NCBI GenBank assembly: GCA_018056405.1
Contig: JAGPFT010000194.1
Location: forward strand, 1-6,163
Reading direction: 5' to 3'
From: Anaerolineae bacterium
GTDB lineage: Bacteria > Chloroflexota > Anaerolineae > Aggregatilineales > Aggregatilineaceae
DNA: 6,163 nt
Part shown: positions 5,315-6,163 of the stretch, in pieces
Numbering within the stretch: the stretch's first letter is position 1
Layout of the letters: every line of letters begins with the position of its first letter
Notes under the pieces: model-generated
Told to the model about the DNA's origin: nothing
Database searches by the model: none
The model's input: the letters and a program-made list of their open reading frames with translations, nothing else
Position numbers and translations under genes: made by a program

Positions 5315-6061
5315 CTAGCTCATCACCAGCCCACCGTCCACCGACAGCACCTGTCCGGTGATGTAACTGGCCCGCTCGCCGGCCAGGAAAGCGACGGCGT
5401 GGGCCACGTCCTCCACCGTGCCGATGCGCCCTGCCGGGATCAGGGGTAGAAGCTGGTCGAGAATGTCCTGCGGCATCTTGTCGGTGAGCGCGGTCTTGAT
5501 GAAGCCGGGCGCGACCGCATTGACGGTGATCCCACGCGAAGCGACTTCGCGGGCCAGGGCTTTGGTCAGGCCGATTATGCCTGCTTTGCTGGCGCTGTAG
5601 TTGGTTTGCCCGGCCTGGCCCATCAGCCCGCTGGCGCTGGAAAGATTGATGATACGCCCATACTTGCGACGCATCATGGGCCGGGTTACGGCTTTGGAGC
5701 ACAGCCAGGCGCTCTTGAGGTTGACTCGCTGGATGAGGTCCCATTCCTCTTCGGGCATGCGCACGATCAGGTTGTCGCGCGTGGTGCCAGCGTTGTTGAC
5801 CAGAATATCCACCTGGCCGAAGGTGTCTATCACCGTCTTGACCATACTCTCGACCTGCGCGCCGTCGCTCACGTCGGCGGTGATGGCCAGGCCGTCGCTG
5901 CCCAGTTCGCGCACCAGGGCCAGCGTTTCGTCGGCGCGATAGCCGGCCACGTCGTTGGTGACGATCCGCGCGCCGCGCCGGGCCAGTTCCAGGGCGATGG
6001 CGCGCCCGATACCCTGGCCGCTGCCGGTGATGATAGCAATGCGCTCTGCTAATTCCAACAT
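5315..6061 (-). CDS. fabG: 3-oxoacyl-[acyl-carrier-protein] reductase FabG (SDR family)
   Basis: FabG reduces 3-oxoacyl-ACP to 3-hydroxyacyl-ACP with NADPH in each cycle of type II fatty acid synthesis in the cytosol. The 248 residues are the classical short-chain dehydrogenase length. Visible motifs are TGSGQGIG (12-19, cofactor loop), DV (63-64), NNAG (89-92), and the FabG-typical TTRDNLIVRM (93-102). The catalytic tetrad is Asn114, Ser142, Tyr155 and Lys159 (YSASK), followed by APGFIKT (184-190) and the C-terminal ITGQVLSVDGG (234-244). Start ATG 6061 has AGGAG (6074-6070) 8 nt upstream and its own promoter. It is separated from the asp23 unit by copy B of the repeat, so it is probably transcribed separately. 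SDR enzymes with other substrates look similar, but the TTRDNL signature favours FabG. Confidence 0.9.
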   Translation of the reverse strand: MLELAERIAIITGSGQGIGRAIALELARRGARIVTNDVAGYRADETLALVRELGSDGLAITADVSDGAQVESMVKTVIDTFGQVDILVNNAGTTRDNLIVRMPEEEWDLIQRVNLKSAWLCSKAVTRPMMRRKYGRIINLSSASGLMGQAGQTNYSASKAGIIGLTKALAREVASRGITVNAVAPGFIKTALTDKMPQDILDQLLPLIPAGRIGTVEDVAHAVAFLAGERASYITGQVLSVDGGLVMS

Positions 6062-6129
6062 CGTCCTATCTCCTGAGAAAGCCCGCCGAGGGGAGGAGCG
6101 GGAGAATGGTCTGTGTGTCTGGCAGGACT

Positions 6130-6157
6130 ATGATAACTGCTCGCCTAGACGTGTCAA
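6130..6157 (-). promoter_or_regulatory. Sigma70-type promoter of fabG
   Basis: On the minus strand TTGACA (6157-6152) is a consensus -35 box, and TATCAT (6135-6130) is a good -10 box, separated by 16 bp. Transcription would begin near 6123, leaving a leader of about 60 nt before the AGGAG ribosome binding site. Confidence 0.7.
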
Positions 6158-6163
6158 GTTTGC

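Noticed and set aside
5160..5744. A 194-codon minus-strand frame overlapping fabG and repeat copy B
   Set aside because: It is an alternative frame of fabG with no family resemblance and runs into the repeat.

Overview
The window is GC-rich bacterial chromosome with compact, conserved housekeeping genes and no phage, plasmid or insertion-sequence genes. The gene content suggests a member of the Chloroflexota or a related lineage: an Asp23/Gls24-NusB-TatC cluster, a bacterial cyclic-2,3-diphosphoglycerate-synthetase-like GTPase, a PyrK/PyrD-like pair and abundant short GC-rich hairpin repeats. That placement is an inference from gene content and repeat style, not a proven assignment.

Layout. 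The plus strand (1-1583) carries the 3' part of a PyrK-like iron-sulfur flavoprotein subunit. A 73-bp gap with six 7-bp tandem units follows, then a complete PyrD-like TIM-barrel protein. Both proteins have lost hallmark motifs of true class 1B dihydroorotate dehydrogenase, but the PyrK-like protein keeps an intact [2Fe-2S] cysteine set. The convergent intergenic region 1584-1903 holds copy A of a hairpin repeat bounded by 17-bp direct repeats, a plus/minus-symmetric hairpin, and a likely terminator for the minus-strand operon.

The minus strand, in order of transcription, carries fabG (6061-5315, own sigma70-like promoter), copy B of the hairpin repeat (about 5041-5211), and an extended -10 promoter (5005-5013). 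That promoter leads into asp23/gls24-family (4929-4561), nusB (4551-4105), tatC (4077-3286) and a cPGS-like GTPase gene (3229-1904). Gaps of 9, 27 and 56 bp suggest one transcription unit ending at the hairpin 1862-1887.

Functionally the minus-strand genes cover fatty-acid elongation (FabG), an envelope-associated Asp23-family protein, rRNA antitermination (NusB), twin-arginine protein export (TatC) and a nucleotide-binding enzyme of uncertain bacterial role. The most interesting points are the coordinated loss of catalytic motifs in the PyrK/PyrD-like pair, and the two MITE-like repeat copies. Copy B directly abuts the asp23 operon promoter.
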